DNA from: Halomonas sp.
GTDB taxonomy: Bacteria; Pseudomonadota; Gammaproteobacteria; Pseudomonadales; Halomonadaceae
NCBI RefSeq assembly: GCF_020832045.1
Contig: NZ_JAFIFK010000024.1
Location: forward strand, 1-64,000
Length of the DNA: 64,000 nucleotides
Reading direction: 5' to 3'
The notes beneath the pieces were generated by a model, which was not told where the DNA came from, made no database searches, and saw only the letters and a program-made list of their open reading frames with translations. Below, piece after piece: positions 33,837-43,685 of the stretch (the stretch's first letter is position 1; the number at the start of each line of letters is the position of its first letter). Both the position numbers and the translations under genes were made by a program.

Positions 33837-34637
33837 ATGGCAGATCACGATTTGCAGACGACCCTTGACCCCGCTGCCGGGTTCTCTCGTGACCCCGCTG
33901 CCGGTCTTTCTCGTGACCCCGCCACCGGTCATCCACGCCCGCCACGGCGCGAGTTCAAGGCGCGGGGCAGCTTCACCGAGCGTTGCCCAGGCTGCCAGCT
34001 GCCGGTGCTCAACTGCCTCTGTCCCTATCGTATCAGTGCCGAAAGTGAGGCGCGGATCTGGCTGGTCACGCACCCGCTGGAGCATCTCAAGCCGACCAAT
34101 ACCGGGCGCTTGATCTGCGATGTGCTGCCGACGACCGAGGTCTTTACCTGGTATCGCACCGCGCCGGACGAGCGGCTCTTGGCCCTGCTTGACGATGCGC
34201 GCTACGCCCCCTTCGTGATCTTTCCCGATGACCAGCCCGATTATGCCGATCGCGTCGTGGGCATGGAGGCGGTCGGTGAGGTCAAGACGAACGGCCGGAT
34301 ACCGGTGTTCATTCTGCTCGATGGCACCTGGCGTCAGGCACGGCGGATCTTTCGCAAGAGCGTTTATCTCGACGGGCTGCCGGTGTTGCCTCTGGCGACC
34401 CAACGCATGACCCGCTATCAGTTGCGCAAGCCCGCATCCCAGGCCCATCTGTGCACTGCCGAGGTAGCGGCCGAATTGCTGCGCCAGAGCGGCGACGTCG
34501 ATGCCGCGCAGGTGCTCGACGACTACTTCGACGCCTTCAATGTCAGCTACGCCGCCAGTCGCCGCTACGAGAAGATCGAGACGCCCACCGCGGCGATGCG
34601 CAGGCTGCTGGCGTACCGAGCCGAATGTAAGCGGTAG
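33837..34637 (+). CDS. DTW-domain tRNA-uridine aminocarboxypropyltransferase-like protein
   Basis: 266 residues with the given start. After a low-complexity N-terminus come a zinc-type cluster CPGCQLPVLNCLC (about 50-62), THPLEHLKPTNTG and the family-defining LLDGTWRQAR (about 161-170). Characterised relatives (TapT, DTWD1/2) add acp3 to tRNA uridines using SAM. Residues 11-34 are three eight-residue repeats. The start is uncertain: ATG 33816 is also in frame, but an extended -10-like TGCTAGAAT at 33798-33806 would leave it almost leaderless. Confidence 0.85.
   Translation: MADHDLQTTLDPAAGFSRDPAAGLSRDPATGHPRPPRREFKARGSFTERCPGCQLPVLNCLCPYRISAESEARIWLVTHPLEHLKPTNTGRLICDVLPTTEVFTWYRTAPDERLLALLDDARYAPFVIFPDDQPDYADRVVGMEAVGEVKTNGRIPVFILLDGTWRQARRIFRKSVYLDGLPVLPLATQRMTRYQLRKPASQAHLCTAEVAAELLRQSGDVDAAQVLDDYFDAFNVSYAASRRYEKIETPTAAMRRLLAYRAECKR
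33867..33938 (+). repeat. Three tandem 24-bp repeats inside the DTW gene
   Basis: Units start at 33867, 33891 and 33915 and encode DPAAGFSR, DPAAGLSR and DPATGHPR. The first two differ at few bases; the third has drifted. In-frame length (24 bp) means copy changes would not break the gene. Confidence 0.85.
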
Positions 34638-34639
34638 CG

Positions 34640-36070
34640 CTAGGCGTCGAGTGCCTGGGTTCGCACGCAGGCGCGGCCCGCCCGCTTGGCGCAGTACATG
34701 GCCCTGTCGGCGCGTTGCACCAATTTACGCGAGGTATCCCCAGGCTGGCTGACGGCAATGCCGAAGCTGGCGGTGACCCGGCCGACGGGAGCGATGCGGC
34801 ATTCATTGAGGGAGCGGCACAGGCGCCAGGCCAGCTCCTGTGCCAGTTCCAGGTCGCAGCCGGGCACCACGGCGATGAACTCCTCGCCGCCCCAGCGGCC
34901 CAGATGATCGCTGTCGCGCAGCTGAGCCTGGGCAATCTGGGCCACCCGGTGCAGCACCTGGTCGCCCACGCCGTGACCATGGGTATCGTTGATCGATTTG
35001 AAGTGGTCGATATCGAAAAGCAGCAAGGCCAGGGGGCTGCCGCCTTTATCGGCCACCGTCAGCTCGGCTTCGAGAAGGCGTTCGATACGCTGGCGATTCG
35101 CCACCTGGGTCAGCGGATCGGTATAGGCCAGCCACTGGAGCTTGGTATTGCGTTCGTGAAGCTCACGGTAGCGATGTCGGGTTTCCCGCTTCTGGTTTAG
35201 CAGTGTCCCGCGCAGCGCAGCAAGCTGAGCGAGCTGCAAAAGCAGATGGCGTAGGGGGGGAGCCAGGTGTCGCGGCTGGCGGTCCCGACAGATCGCCAGG
35301 CTGCGGCCCGGGGTCGTCTCGTCGATATCGAGGATCAAGGCCGCGCGAGCCTGGCGGCCGGACAGCCACGCCATCAGCGATGGCGGCGGCAGGCATAGTG
35401 GGCTGTGCGACAAGTCGGGTTGCGGCCCCGGTGCCCTTTCCAGTCCGATCGGTTCCGCCCGGCTGTCGACCAACACCATAGGCGCGGTGGTGCGACGTCC
35501 CACGGCGCTGGGAAAGGGCTCGAAACGCGTGCCTTCCTGACCCAGCCGCACGCTGTGTCCGCCATACTCATGACTATAGAGGGTGCAGGATTCGAAGCCG
35601 GTCAGTGCGTGCAAGGCCCGCAGCAAGTGAGCATAGAGCTCGCTGACGCTGCTGGCCTGAGCGATACGCATCCCCCAGGCGTAACCGAGGCCCGGAAGCT
35701 CGTGACTATCTCCTGGCTGGGGCTCCACTCCCAGGATGACATGCCGTTCTGTCATTTGCGTGGAGACATAGAGATGCCGCGAAGTCACACCCGCCTGACC
35801 CGAGGGAATCGTCATACCGGGAGCGCCCTTGGCCAACGTGCTTGCCAAGGCCGTGGCGATATTTGCCCCCAGTACCTTTTCGGGCGGCTGACCGAGCGCT
35901 TCGGCGGGCGTCAGGCCGAAGAAGCGAGAGAGATTGGCACTGGCCAGGCGTATACCCTGCCAGTCGCTGTCGAATGCTATGAGACAACCATGAGGCTGGA
36001 CCGCCTCGACGGGGGGCGGTACGGATGGGCGAATGCTCGCATCGAGTTCCCTATCAAGCGAGTCCGGCAT
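34640..36070 (-). CDS. Phytochrome-like PAS-GAF diguanylate cyclase with a degenerate pocket
   Basis: 476 residues. Residues 20-115 contain VQPHGCLIAFD, the hallmark of the bacteriophytochrome N-terminal PAS domain. Residues 135-290 resemble the phytochrome GAF domain, but the PASDIP motif and the paired histidines of the chromophore pocket are missing (AICRDRQPRH stands where ACHH-type sequence is expected), as is a PHY domain. The GGDEF domain (315-476) is intact: GGEEF at 394-398 and an RxxD inhibitory site RDSD at 385-388. It should make c-di-GMP; light sensing with bilin looks unlikely. Confidence 0.85.
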   Translation of the reverse strand: MPDSLDRELDASIRPSVPPPVEAVQPHGCLIAFDSDWQGIRLASANLSRFFGLTPAEALGQPPEKVLGANIATALASTLAKGAPGMTIPSGQAGVTSRHLYVSTQMTERHVILGVEPQPGDSHELPGLGYAWGMRIAQASSVSELYAHLLRALHALTGFESCTLYSHEYGGHSVRLGQEGTRFEPFPSAVGRRTTAPMVLVDSRAEPIGLERAPGPQPDLSHSPLCLPPPSLMAWLSGRQARAALILDIDETTPGRSLAICRDRQPRHLAPPLRHLLLQLAQLAALRGTLLNQKRETRHRYRELHERNTKLQWLAYTDPLTQVANRQRIERLLEAELTVADKGGSPLALLLFDIDHFKSINDTHGHGVGDQVLHRVAQIAQAQLRDSDHLGRWGGEEFIAVVPGCDLELAQELAWRLCRSLNECRIAPVGRVTASFGIAVSQPGDTSRKLVQRADRAMYCAKRAGRACVRTQALDA

Positions 36071-36183
36071 GGGATTTCCCTGTTGTGTACCCGGCAGCGG
36101 ATGGCTGCCGTTCCTCCCTATTGCGTACCTTGCCCACCGGGATGTCCGGCAAGAAACGCGAGGGCACCGACATGCAGAAAGTA

Positions 36184-36218
36184 AACCATTTGTTGTTGTG
36201 TATTATCAACCGTTGGTT
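36184..36218. promoter_or_regulatory. Inverted repeat, probable operator of the adjacent regulator gene
   Basis: AACCATTTGTTG (36184-36195) and CAACCGTTGGTT (36207-36218) pair at 8 of 12 positions (both four-base ends). The 11-bp centre contains TATTAT, a plausible -10. It is AT-rich against its surroundings and lies between divergent genes, 37 bp before the regulator start. Confidence 0.55.
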
Positions 36219-36254
36219 CAACTGCGCTCGTGGCGAGCGCGGCACATTCCTTCG

Positions 36255-36698
36255 ATGAATGAAAAGATCGCCTTCGCCGAACGACTGGCTGCCGCCATGC
36301 GTGCAGCCGGCTACGAGCCGCGCCCAGCCGTGCTGGAGCGGGAATTCAATCTGCGTTACTGGGGCAAGCCGGTAACGCTGCAGGGGGTACGCCGTTGGCT
36401 GTGCGGGGAGACCCTCCCTCAACAGGAGAAACTGCAGGTCTTGGCCGAGTGGCTGGGGGTGGAGCCTCAGACGCTCCGCTATGGCGATAGCGAGGGCTAT
36501 CGGGTGAGTGAGCCGCGTGGTGCCTGGGACCCGTCGATCAGTGCCGAAGAGCGGCGAGTGCTGCAACGCTACCTGGCACTGCCGGTGGATCAGCGCAAGG
36601 TGGTGGCCCGAGTCATCGAGGCCTTCGACCAGGCCGAACGAAACGACCCGGGCGCAGGCCGGACAGGTCCAGGCAGCGGCCCCGACGAGAGCGCTTGA
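36255..36698 (+). CDS. Small helix-turn-helix-like regulator
   Basis: 147 residues. The N-terminal region (FAERLAAAMRAAGYEPRPAVLEREFNLRYWGKPVTLQGVRRWLCGETLPQQEKLQVLAEWLGV, about 6-70, given here as its layout) resembles Cro/C1-like helix-turn-helix proteins found in many Pseudomonas and Halomonas genomes, with the recognition segment around VTLQGVRRWL. The C-terminal third is acidic and helical (EERRVLQRYLALP). No clear ribosome-binding site precedes the ATG, and an upstream frame would run through the probable operator. Likely autoregulated; targets unknown. Confidence 0.65.
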   Translation: MNEKIAFAERLAAAMRAAGYEPRPAVLEREFNLRYWGKPVTLQGVRRWLCGETLPQQEKLQVLAEWLGVEPQTLRYGDSEGYRVSEPRGAWDPSISAEERRVLQRYLALPVDQRKVVARVIEAFDQAERNDPGAGRTGPGSGPDESA

Positions 36699-36700
36699 AG

Positions 36701-37945
36701 CTAGGTCGGGCTGCCCATCAGCGCGCCGGCAATACGAAAGCCCGCCACCCAAGTGCCCGCGGCGGAGCCCAGTGTCGCGAACAGGAATACCAACAGCGTG
36801 CGCGAAACGCGGTTGCGCCACCAGCCCTTCAGCTCGGTGACGTCATGCCGCAGGGTCGAGAAGTCATGCACCTTGGGCTTGCGCAGCCACAGCTCGACTC
36901 CGGCGGCGACGAAGCCGGCACCGATGGTTGGGTTGAGCGAGGTCAATGGCGCGGCCACCATGGTGACCAGTACCGTTACCGGGTGGGCCAGGGCGACCAG
37001 CGTGGCCAGCCCCGACAGCACCCCGTTGATCAGGAACCACTCGCCGACCAGCTGCCAGCCGAGTTCGGTATTGCGCGAAAAGCCGATGGCGAAGCCGGTG
37101 AGCACCAGCGCCGTGATCAGCCACGGCAGGGCGCGCCACACCTTGGACGGAGGCGGGGTGGCCTCAAGCGCCTGGCGCTCTACTTGCGGAGCTTCGGGCA
37201 GAGGCGACTCGAGATGTTCGACCATGCCTTTCATATGGCCCGCACCGATGACCACCAGCACGTTGCCATAGCGCCCGGGGGGGGCTTGCTCCGCCAGGCG
37301 CAGCACCATGTAGCGGTCGCGCTCGGTAATCAGCGGGGTATAAAGCGCCTTCGACTCGGCGGCGAACTCGCTGAAGGTCGACTCCAGCACGTCACCCTCC
37401 TTCAGCCGCTCGATCTCCTCGGGCTTGACCTCCTGGCGTGACATCACGCTGCCCAGCAGGCCGGTGAACAGCGACATGCGCTGCCACCAGGGTACGTTGT
37501 GATAGATACGCTTGAGCGTCACGCCCACATCGCGGTCGACGAGCAGAAGCGGCAGGTCGTGTGAGCGAGCTTCCTCGAGGGCGGCACGCATTTCCGCTCC
37601 TGGCTCGATACCGGACTGCTCGGCTACGCGCTGCTGGAACGCGCCCAGCGCCAGGTTGGCGGCCACCATGCCGGCCTTGCCCTGACGGAAGATTTCGAAA
37701 AGATCCTGCTGAGCCAGGGCATCCGGGTGGCTGAGGTTGTGATGGCGGGCATCGCACAGCTCGATGGCCACGGCGTCGAATTCGCCGGAGCGAATCATCC
37801 GGCGCACATCCTCGGCGCTTTCGGCAGAGACGTGGGCGGTCCCCAGCAGGGTGTAACGAGAGCCGCCCACCTCGACGACACGATGGGGGCCGCTGATGGC
37901 GCCTTCCTGGCGCGGGTCGGTCACGGGTTCCTGGGAGTCGGTCAT
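36701..37945 (-). CDS. TraB/PrgY-family membrane protein
   Basis: 414 residues. The N-terminal soluble domain has the TIKI/TraB signature GTAHVSAESAEDV (about 35-47) and IGAGHMKGM (about 230), the conserved GxxH pair proposed to be catalytic in TraB-like proteins. Four or so TMs fill residues 270-414. The enterococcal member PrgY blocks pheromone activity; most bacterial members are of unknown role. The start at 37945 (MTDSQEPV) is preferred over an unsupported longer frame. Confidence 0.85.
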   Translation of the reverse strand: MTDSQEPVTDPRQEGAISGPHRVVEVGGSRYTLLGTAHVSAESAEDVRRMIRSGEFDAVAIELCDARHHNLSHPDALAQQDLFEIFRQGKAGMVAANLALGAFQQRVAEQSGIEPGAEMRAALEEARSHDLPLLLVDRDVGVTLKRIYHNVPWWQRMSLFTGLLGSVMSRQEVKPEEIERLKEGDVLESTFSEFAAESKALYTPLITERDRYMVLRLAEQAPPGRYGNVLVVIGAGHMKGMVEHLESPLPEAPQVERQALEATPPPSKVWRALPWLITALVLTGFAIGFSRNTELGWQLVGEWFLINGVLSGLATLVALAHPVTVLVTMVAAPLTSLNPTIGAGFVAAGVELWLRKPKVHDFSTLRHDVTELKGWWRNRVSRTLLVFLFATLGSAAGTWVAGFRIAGALMGSPT

Positions 37946-38020
37946 GAACGCTCGGGTCGCAAGGGATGAAGATACGATTATCCACGAAGCCGAGCCCTGC
38001 ACCAAACCCGACGCCGCCGA

Positions 38021-39469
38021 TCAACGTCGCCAGAAGGCGGGCGTGAACAGTACCAGCACGGTGAAGATCTCCAGGCGGCCGAGCAGCATTGCCACCACCA
38101 GGATCCACTTGGCGAGCTGGGGAAGTTCGCCGTAGTTCTCGGATGCCTCGCCCAGGGCGGGCCCCAGGTTGTTGAGCGACGAGGCTACTGTCGACCAGGC
38201 GGTGACCTGATCGACACCGGTAGCCATCACGCCCACCAGCATCAGGAAGAACAGCATCAGGTAGGCCGAAAAGAACCCCCACACCGCCTGGGCGATACCG
38301 TCGGGCACGCTCACCTTGCCCACCTTCACGGCAATCACCGCGCTAGGGTGGATCAGGCGCATCACCTCGCGCATGCCCTGTTTCATGATCAGGATGATAC
38401 GAATCACCTTCATGCCGCCGCCGGTGGAGCCGGAGCAGCCGCCGACGAAGGCGGCCATGAACAGTAGGAAGGGCAACGCCCCTGGCCAGCCCGAGAAATC
38501 GGCCACGCTGAAGCCCGCAGTGGTAGCGATGGAAACCGCCTGGAACAGACCGTGGCGCAGGCCGCGCTCGGTGTCGTAGGTGCCGGTCAGCCACAGCGAG
38601 ACGACGGTAATGACGGTGAGCCCGGCAAGAAAAATCAGCAGGAAGCGCGCCTCGGGGTCGAGCAGATAGTGGCTGAGCTGGCGGCCACGCCAGGCCAGGA
38701 AGTGCAGGCTGAAGCTCATCGCCGAAATGATCAGGAAGAACACGCAGATCAGCTCGATCACGGCGCTGTCGAAGTAGCCGATGCTGGCGTCGTAGGTGGA
38801 GAAGCCGCCGATGGCCACGGTGGAGAAGCTGTGGCCCAGGGCGTCGAACCAGTTCATGCCGGCGGCCAGGTAGGCCAGGAAGCAGGTCAGCGTCAGGGCG
38901 GCGTAGATGTACCACAGCGCCTTGGCCGTCTCGGTGATGCGCGGGGTCAGCTTGGAGTCCTTGAGCGGGCCCGGGATCTCGGTGCGATAGAGCGCCATGC
39001 CGCCTACCCCCAGGGTCGGCAGGATCGCCACTGCGAGAACCACGATCCCCATGCCACCCAGCCACTGCAGCTGCTGGCGATAGTAGAGCACCGATTCGGG
39101 CAGGAATTCGATGCCGGTGATGACCGTGGCGCCGGTGGTGGTCAGCCCCGAAAACGACTCGAATACCGCGTCGGTGGGTGCCAGGGCGGCGTCCCCGGTG
39201 AGCATGAACGGCAGCGAACCGAACAGCCCCAGTACGCTCCAGAACAGTGCTGCAATCAAGAAGCCGTCGCGAATGCGCAGCTCCTTGCGCGCGTTGCGAT
39301 TGGGCAGATACATCACCAGACCGGTCATCACGGTGATCATGATGGCGATCATGAAGGCATCCCACTGGCCATCGCCGAATAGCAGCGAGATCAAGATGGG
39401 CGGCATCATGGTCAGGCTGAACATCATCAGCAGCAAGCCGAGGATGCGAAGAATGACTCGCAGGCTCAT
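38021..39469 (-). CDS. trkH: Trk potassium uptake channel subunit (TrkH/TrkI)
   Basis: 482-residue K+ translocating subunit of the Trk system, which in halophiles sustains turgor. Four M1-P-M2 repeats are recognisable: the filter loops TTTGATVI (about 110), TVAIGGFSTYD (about 217-227), STATTAGFSVADF (about 312-324) and SSLNNLGPALGE (about 434-445). It lies 43 bp downstream of trkA on the same strand. Halomonas typically has both TrkH and TrkI; which one this is cannot be decided here. Confidence 0.93.
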   Translation of the reverse strand: MSLRVILRILGLLLMMFSLTMMPPILISLLFGDGQWDAFMIAIMITVMTGLVMYLPNRNARKELRIRDGFLIAALFWSVLGLFGSLPFMLTGDAALAPTDAVFESFSGLTTTGATVITGIEFLPESVLYYRQQLQWLGGMGIVVLAVAILPTLGVGGMALYRTEIPGPLKDSKLTPRITETAKALWYIYAALTLTCFLAYLAAGMNWFDALGHSFSTVAIGGFSTYDASIGYFDSAVIELICVFFLIISAMSFSLHFLAWRGRQLSHYLLDPEARFLLIFLAGLTVITVVSLWLTGTYDTERGLRHGLFQAVSIATTAGFSVADFSGWPGALPFLLFMAAFVGGCSGSTGGGMKVIRIILIMKQGMREVMRLIHPSAVIAVKVGKVSVPDGIAQAVWGFFSAYLMLFFLMLVGVMATGVDQVTAWSTVASSLNNLGPALGEASENYGELPQLAKWILVVAMLLGRLEIFTVLVLFTPAFWRR

Positions 39470-39512
39470 TGGGCGGCGTTCCCTGCGTCGCGGGGTGTCA
39501 TCGAGCCGTCCA

Positions 39513-40886
39513 TCAGAAGAACGTCAGCCCGACCTGGAACAGCCGTTCGACGTCGCGGATGCGGCGCTTGTCGATCACGAAGAGGATCAGGTGGTCGCCG
39601 GATTCCACCACCACGTCGTCATGGGCGATCAGCACCTCCTTGCCGCGCACGATGGCGCCGATGGTGGTGCCGCGGGGCAGGTCGATCTCGCCGATTGCCC
39701 GGCCCACCACCTTCGACGACTGCATGTCGCCGTGGGCGATGGCCTCGATCGCTTCGGCGGCACCGCGGCGCAGCGAGTGCACGTTGACGATGTCGCCGCG
39801 GCGCACGTGGGTCAGCAGGCTGCCGATGGTGGCTTGCTGCGGCGAGATGGCGATGTCGATCTCGCCACCCTGCACCAGATCGACGTAGGCGGCATTGTTG
39901 ATCAGCGTGAGGACTTTCTTCGCACCCATGCGCTTGGCCAGCATCGACGACATGATGTTGACCTCGTCATCGTTGGTCAGGGCGCAGAAAATATCGCACT
40001 CCTCGATGTTCTCCTCTTCCAGCAGGCGCTTGTTGGTGGCGCTGCCGTGCAGCACCACGGTGCGGTTGAGGCGTTCGGAGAGCACCGTACAGCGCTCCAG
40101 GCCGTGCTCGATGATCTTGACCTGATGGCTGTGTTCGAGATGCTCGGCGAGACGCTCGCCGATGTTGCCGCCGCCGGCGATCACCACCCGGCGGAAGTCG
40201 CGGTCGACCCGGCGCAGCTCGCTCATCACGGCACGGATGTCGCGGCGGGCAGCGATGAAGAAGACTTCGTCGTCGGCCTCGATCACGGTGTCGCCGCGGG
40301 GAATGATCGGCCGATTGCGGCGGTAGATGGCCGCCACCCGAGTGTCGACGCTGGGCATGTGACGGCGCAGGAAGCCGAGGTCCTGGCCCACCAGCGGGCC
40401 GCCGTAGTAGGCCTTCACCGCCACCAGCTGCACCAGGCCGCCGGCGAATTCCAGCACCTGCAGGGCACCGGGGTGCTCGATCAGACGGCGAATGTGGTCG
40501 GTGACCACCTGCTCGGGGCTGATCAGCACATCGATGGGGACCGCCTCGTGGGCAAACAGACCCTTGCGGGTGAGGTAGGCGGTGGCGCGGACGCGGGCGA
40601 TCTTGGTGGGGGTGCGAAACAGGGTGTGGGCGACCTGGCAGGCGATCATGTTGACCTCGTCCTGGCTGGTCACGGCGATCAACATGTCGGCGTCTTCGCA
40701 GCCGGCCTGACGCAGCACCACGGGGTAGGAGCCGGGGCCGACCACGGTGCGGATGTCGAGGCGGGTATGCAGTTCGCGCAACCGTTCGCCGTCGGTGTCC
40801 ACCACCGTGATGTCATTCTCCTCGCGGGCCAGATGCTCGGCCAGCGTACCGCCGACCTGGCCGGCGCCCAGGATGATGATCTTCAT
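39513..40886 (-). CDS. trkA: Trk system regulatory NAD-binding protein TrkA
   Basis: 457-residue cytoplasmic gating subunit built of two RCK (KTN plus TrkA-C) halves. The first dinucleotide site is [14 protein letters not shown] (7-20) with the acidic VVDTDGERL; the second is [14 protein letters not shown] (about 237-250). Length and duplication match E. coli TrkA. Upstream rsmB and dodecin genes point the same way. It precedes trkH, so both subunits are probably made from one mRNA. Confidence 0.95.
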   Translation of the reverse strand: MKIIILGAGQVGGTLAEHLAREENDITVVDTDGERLRELHTRLDIRTVVGPGSYPVVLRQAGCEDADMLIAVTSQDEVNMIACQVAHTLFRTPTKIARVRATAYLTRKGLFAHEAVPIDVLISPEQVVTDHIRRLIEHPGALQVLEFAGGLVQLVAVKAYYGGPLVGQDLGFLRRHMPSVDTRVAAIYRRNRPIIPRGDTVIEADDEVFFIAARRDIRAVMSELRRVDRDFRRVVIAGGGNIGERLAEHLEHSHQVKIIEHGLERCTVLSERLNRTVVLHGSATNKRLLEEENIEECDIFCALTNDDEVNIMSSMLAKRMGAKKVLTLINNAAYVDLVQGGEIDIAISPQQATIGSLLTHVRRGDIVNVHSLRRGAAEAIEAIAHGDMQSSKVVGRAIGEIDLPRGTTIGAIVRGKEVLIAHDDVVVESGDHLILFVIDKRRIRDVERLFQVGLTFF

Positions 40887-40997
40887 ATGCTGTCAGGCCC
40901 GTCCAAACGACTCTGCGACGCCGTTATGGCGCCGCAGCATCCGTGGCTAGCATAAACCAGCCGAAGGTGATGTAACAGGTGCGTAGCGCGACTGGCG

Positions 40998-41204
40998 TCA
41001 GTCGAGGGTGAAGCCCACCTTGACGGTTACCTGCCAGTGGCCGATGCGGCCATTCTCGATATGTCCCCGGGTATCCGTCACTTCGAACCAGCGCATGCCG
41101 TGCAGGCTATGCGAGGCCTTCTCCAGGGCGCGCTGGACGGCATCCTCGATGCCCTTCTCGGAGGAACCGGTCAGTTCGATATGTTTGTAGACGTGATCGC
41201 TCAT
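40998..41204 (-). CDS. Dodecin (flavin-binding)
   Basis: 68-residue dodecin, which forms a hollow dodecamer that stores or buffers flavins (or CoA). The family pattern is complete: [20 protein letters not shown], then [16 protein letters not shown] with the flavin-stacking Trp at about 38 and the [12 protein letters not shown]-terminal strand. Dodecin is frequent in halophiles. It stands between rsmB and trkA with a good AGGAGC site. Confidence 0.93.
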   Translation of the reverse strand: MSDHVYKHIELTGSSEKGIEDAVQRALEKASHSLHGMRWFEVTDTRGHIENGRIGHWQVTVKVGFTLD

Positions 41205-41241
41205 GGGTGCTCCTTGCTCATGTAATCGATGACAGGGCAGC

Positions 41242-42591
41242 TCAGCCCTGCCGCTTCAGTCTGGCATAAAAAAAGCCATCGTGGCTGTCGGGCTCGGGCA
41301 GCAGCTGGCGACCGGCGCCAACCGGTGTACCCCAGCTCATCTCTTCCGGAGTGGTGACGATGGCGTCGGGGGTTCGCTCGAGGAAGGCGCGGATCTGCTC
41401 GTCGTTCTCTTCGTGAAGCACCGAGCAGGTGGCATACAACAGCGAGCCACCGGGGCGCAGTAGTGGCCACAGATTGTCGAGCAGTCGTGTCTGCAGCTCG
41501 GCCAGCTTGACGATGTCGGAAGGCCGCCGCAGGCGCTTGATGTCGGGGTGGCGGCGAATCACGCCGGTGCCGGAGCAGGGAGCGTCGAGCAGAATGGCAT
41601 CGAAAGCGGTGCCGTCCCACCAGTCGCGTCCCGTGGCGTCGGCATGGACCAGCGTGGCCGAGAGTCCCAGGCGCTCGAGGGTATCCTCGACCCGTGCCAG
41701 GCGCGTGGCGTCGCTGTCGAGTGCCAGCAGTTCGATGTCGAACAGTTCCAGCAGGTGCGCCGTCTTGCCGCCGGGAGCACAGCAGGCGTCCAGCACTCGC
41801 CCGCCGGGCCGTGGAGCCAGCGTTGGCCCGAGCAGTTCGGCGGCCAGTTGGGCGGCTTCGTCCTGCACGCTGACGTCGCCCTCGGTGAACCCGGGCAGGG
41901 CCTGAACGTCGCAGGGCTTGTCCAGCACCAGGCCGTCCGGAGAATGGGTGCACAAGCGTGCCTCGATGCCGCTCTCCACTAGTCTAGCCAGATACGCCTC
42001 GCGGTCCCCGCGACGGCGGTTGATGCGAAGGGTCATCGGCCCGGGTTGGTTATTGGCATCGGCAATGGCACGCCAGTCGTCGGGCCAGGCCTGCCGCAGC
42101 GCCTTGAGCAGCCAGCGGGGATGCAGCAGGGCCACCGCCGGGTCCTGATCGACCTCGGCCTGCAGCGCGGCGGATTCCCGCGTGAGTCGGCGCAGGCAAC
42201 CGTTGAGGACCCGGGTGGCCCACTCTTTGCCCAGCTGGCGAGCAGCGCCCGCCGTCTCGCCTACCGCGGCATGGGCGGGAATGCGCAGATAGAGCTGCTG
42301 ATAGATGCCCAGCAGCAGCAGCGCCTGGACATCGGCATCGCGAGCCTTGAGCGGTGACTTGAGCAGCTTGGCCGCAAGTGCTTCAAGGCGGGGCAGGGTA
42401 CGGCACACGCCATAGCACATCGCCTTGAAGAGGGCGCGGTCGCGGGTCACGACTTGATGGTCGTCGAGCTCGTTGAGCGAGCCCTTGCCGGTAATGACGG
42501 GCACCAAGGCGCGGGCGGCGCTGGCACGTACCGCCTGGCCGCCGTCCTGGACCGATTTTCCAGCACGGGTGGAGGGGGTGGAACGATGCAT
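41242..42591 (-). CDS. rsmB: 16S rRNA (cytosine(967)-C(5))-methyltransferase
   Basis: Methylates C967 of 16S rRNA. 449 residues from the ATG at 42589-42591, which forms an ATGA overlap with the fmt stop; a longer frame to 42636 would sit inside fmt. N-terminal NusB-like RNA-binding domain (about 22-160), then the SAM domain with [34 protein letters not shown] and the nucleophile in [12 protein letters not shown]. It ends with [19 protein letters not shown] sequence typical of RsmB. Part of the def-fmt-rsmB cluster. Confidence 0.95.
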   Translation of the reverse strand: MHRSTPSTRAGKSVQDGGQAVRASAARALVPVITGKGSLNELDDHQVVTRDRALFKAMCYGVCRTLPRLEALAAKLLKSPLKARDADVQALLLLGIYQQLYLRIPAHAAVGETAGAARQLGKEWATRVLNGCLRRLTRESAALQAEVDQDPAVALLHPRWLLKALRQAWPDDWRAIADANNQPGPMTLRINRRRGDREAYLARLVESGIEARLCTHSPDGLVLDKPCDVQALPGFTEGDVSVQDEAAQLAAELLGPTLAPRPGGRVLDACCAPGGKTAHLLELFDIELLALDSDATRLARVEDTLERLGLSATLVHADATGRDWWDGTAFDAILLDAPCSGTGVIRRHPDIKRLRRPSDIVKLAELQTRLLDNLWPLLRPGGSLLYATCSVLHEENDEQIRAFLERTPDAIVTTPEEMSWGTPVGAGRQLLPEPDSHDGFFYARLKRQG

Positions 42592-43577
42592 CAGACGCTC
42601 TCCTCGCGGGCATGGCCGAGAACCTGGCCGGGGCACAACCGTTCACTGCCGGCGTTGAGCAGGTCGCGCGCCGCAAGCGGCTTGCCGCCTGGCAGCTGGG
42701 CCCGGGTCACACGCAGCACCTCGTCACCCTGTGTGCCGCAGGCGATACGCAGCGCATCGGCATCCGGAGAGAGCAGGGTGCCGGGAGCAGTCGTTGCTTC
42801 GTCTTCGCGTCGATCGGCTGCTTCGGCCATCAGAAGCCGCAGCCGCTCATCGCCGCAGGCACACCAGGCCACAGGCCAGGGGTTGAAGGCGCGCACCTTG
42901 GCGGCAAGCTCGTCGGCCGGCCGGGTGAAGTCGAGTTCCGCCTCGGCCTTGGAAAGCTTGGCCGCATAGCTCACCCCTTCTTGCGGCTGAGGCGTGGCGG
43001 CAAGCCCCTTGGCTGCCAGAGCGTCCAGCGCCTTGACGATCGCTTCACCGCCCACCTGGGCCAAGGTATCGTGCAGCTCGCCGCCGGTGGTGGTCGCGGT
43101 GATGGGGGTGCGACGCGTAAGCAACATGTCGCCGGTATCGAGTCCGGCGTCCATCTGCATGATGGTCACGCCGCTCTCGCTGTCGCCCGCCTCGATGGCA
43201 CGCTGGATTGGCGCCGCTCCGCGCCAGCGCGGCAGCAGTGAGGCGTGTACGTTGAGGCAGCCCAGGCGGGGGATGTCGAGCACCGCTTGGGGCAGAATCA
43301 GCCCGTAGGCGACCACCACCATGATATCGGCCTGATGAGCGGCCAGCTCGGCCTGGACATCGGCGCTCTTCAATGTGGCGGGTTGCAGTACCGGCAGGTC
43401 ATGTTCGAGAGCCAGCGACTTGACCGGGCTTGCCGTCAGCTTGCGGCCGCGTCCGGCCGGGCGGTCGGGCTGGGTGTAGACGGCCACGATCCGGTGCTGG
43501 CTCGCCAGCATGGCCGCCAGGCTGGCAGCGGCAAAATCGGGGGTGCCGGCGAAGATGACGCGCAGAGGTGGGGACAT
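42591..43577 (-). CDS. fmt: Methionyl-tRNA formyltransferase
   Basis: Formylates Met-tRNA-fMet using 10-formyl-THF. 328 residues, with the hydrolase-fold active site [27 protein letters not shown] (about 105-131, Asn, His) and the catalytic Asp in [11 protein letters not shown] (about 142-152). The C-terminal OB-like tRNA domain runs about 205-328. It lies 108 bp behind def, separated by a hairpin, and overlaps rsmB. Confidence 0.96.
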   Translation of the reverse strand: MSPPLRVIFAGTPDFAAASLAAMLASQHRIVAVYTQPDRPAGRGRKLTASPVKSLALEHDLPVLQPATLKSADVQAELAAHQADIMVVVAYGLILPQAVLDIPRLGCLNVHASLLPRWRGAAPIQRAIEAGDSESGVTIMQMDAGLDTGDMLLTRRTPITATTTGGELHDTLAQVGGEAIVKALDALAAKGLAATPQPQEGVSYAAKLSKAEAELDFTRPADELAAKVRAFNPWPVAWCACGDERLRLLMAEAADRREDEATTAPGTLLSPDADALRIACGTQGDEVLRVTRAQLPGGKPLAARDLLNAGSERLCPGQVLGHAREESV

Positions 43578-43637
43578 GTGTCGAGCCTTGCCAGTGTACG
43601 GGTGCTCTCATCATAACGTGGGCGGCGCCAAACGACG

Positions 43638-43663
43638 AAGGCCAACGCGGTAGCGTTGGCCTT
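43638..43663. terminator. Hairpin between def and fmt
   Basis: Perfect 11-bp stem (43638-43648 with 43653-43663) and a four-base loop in the def-fmt gap. On the minus strand it ends in CTT without a U-run, so it may attenuate or protect mRNA rather than stop transcription fully. Confidence 0.45.
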
Positions 43664-43685
43664 AATGGGCGCGAGTCAGGCGTTA

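Noticed and set aside
36033-36254. Longer start for the HTH regulator
   Set aside because: The extension would translate the probable operator and promoter region and part of the divergent cyclase leader.
39111-40955. Open frame of 614 codons on the plus strand
   Set aside because: It is antisense to trkH and trkA, whose motifs are complete. Its composition (His, Gly and Val rich) is that of a GC-rich shadow frame.
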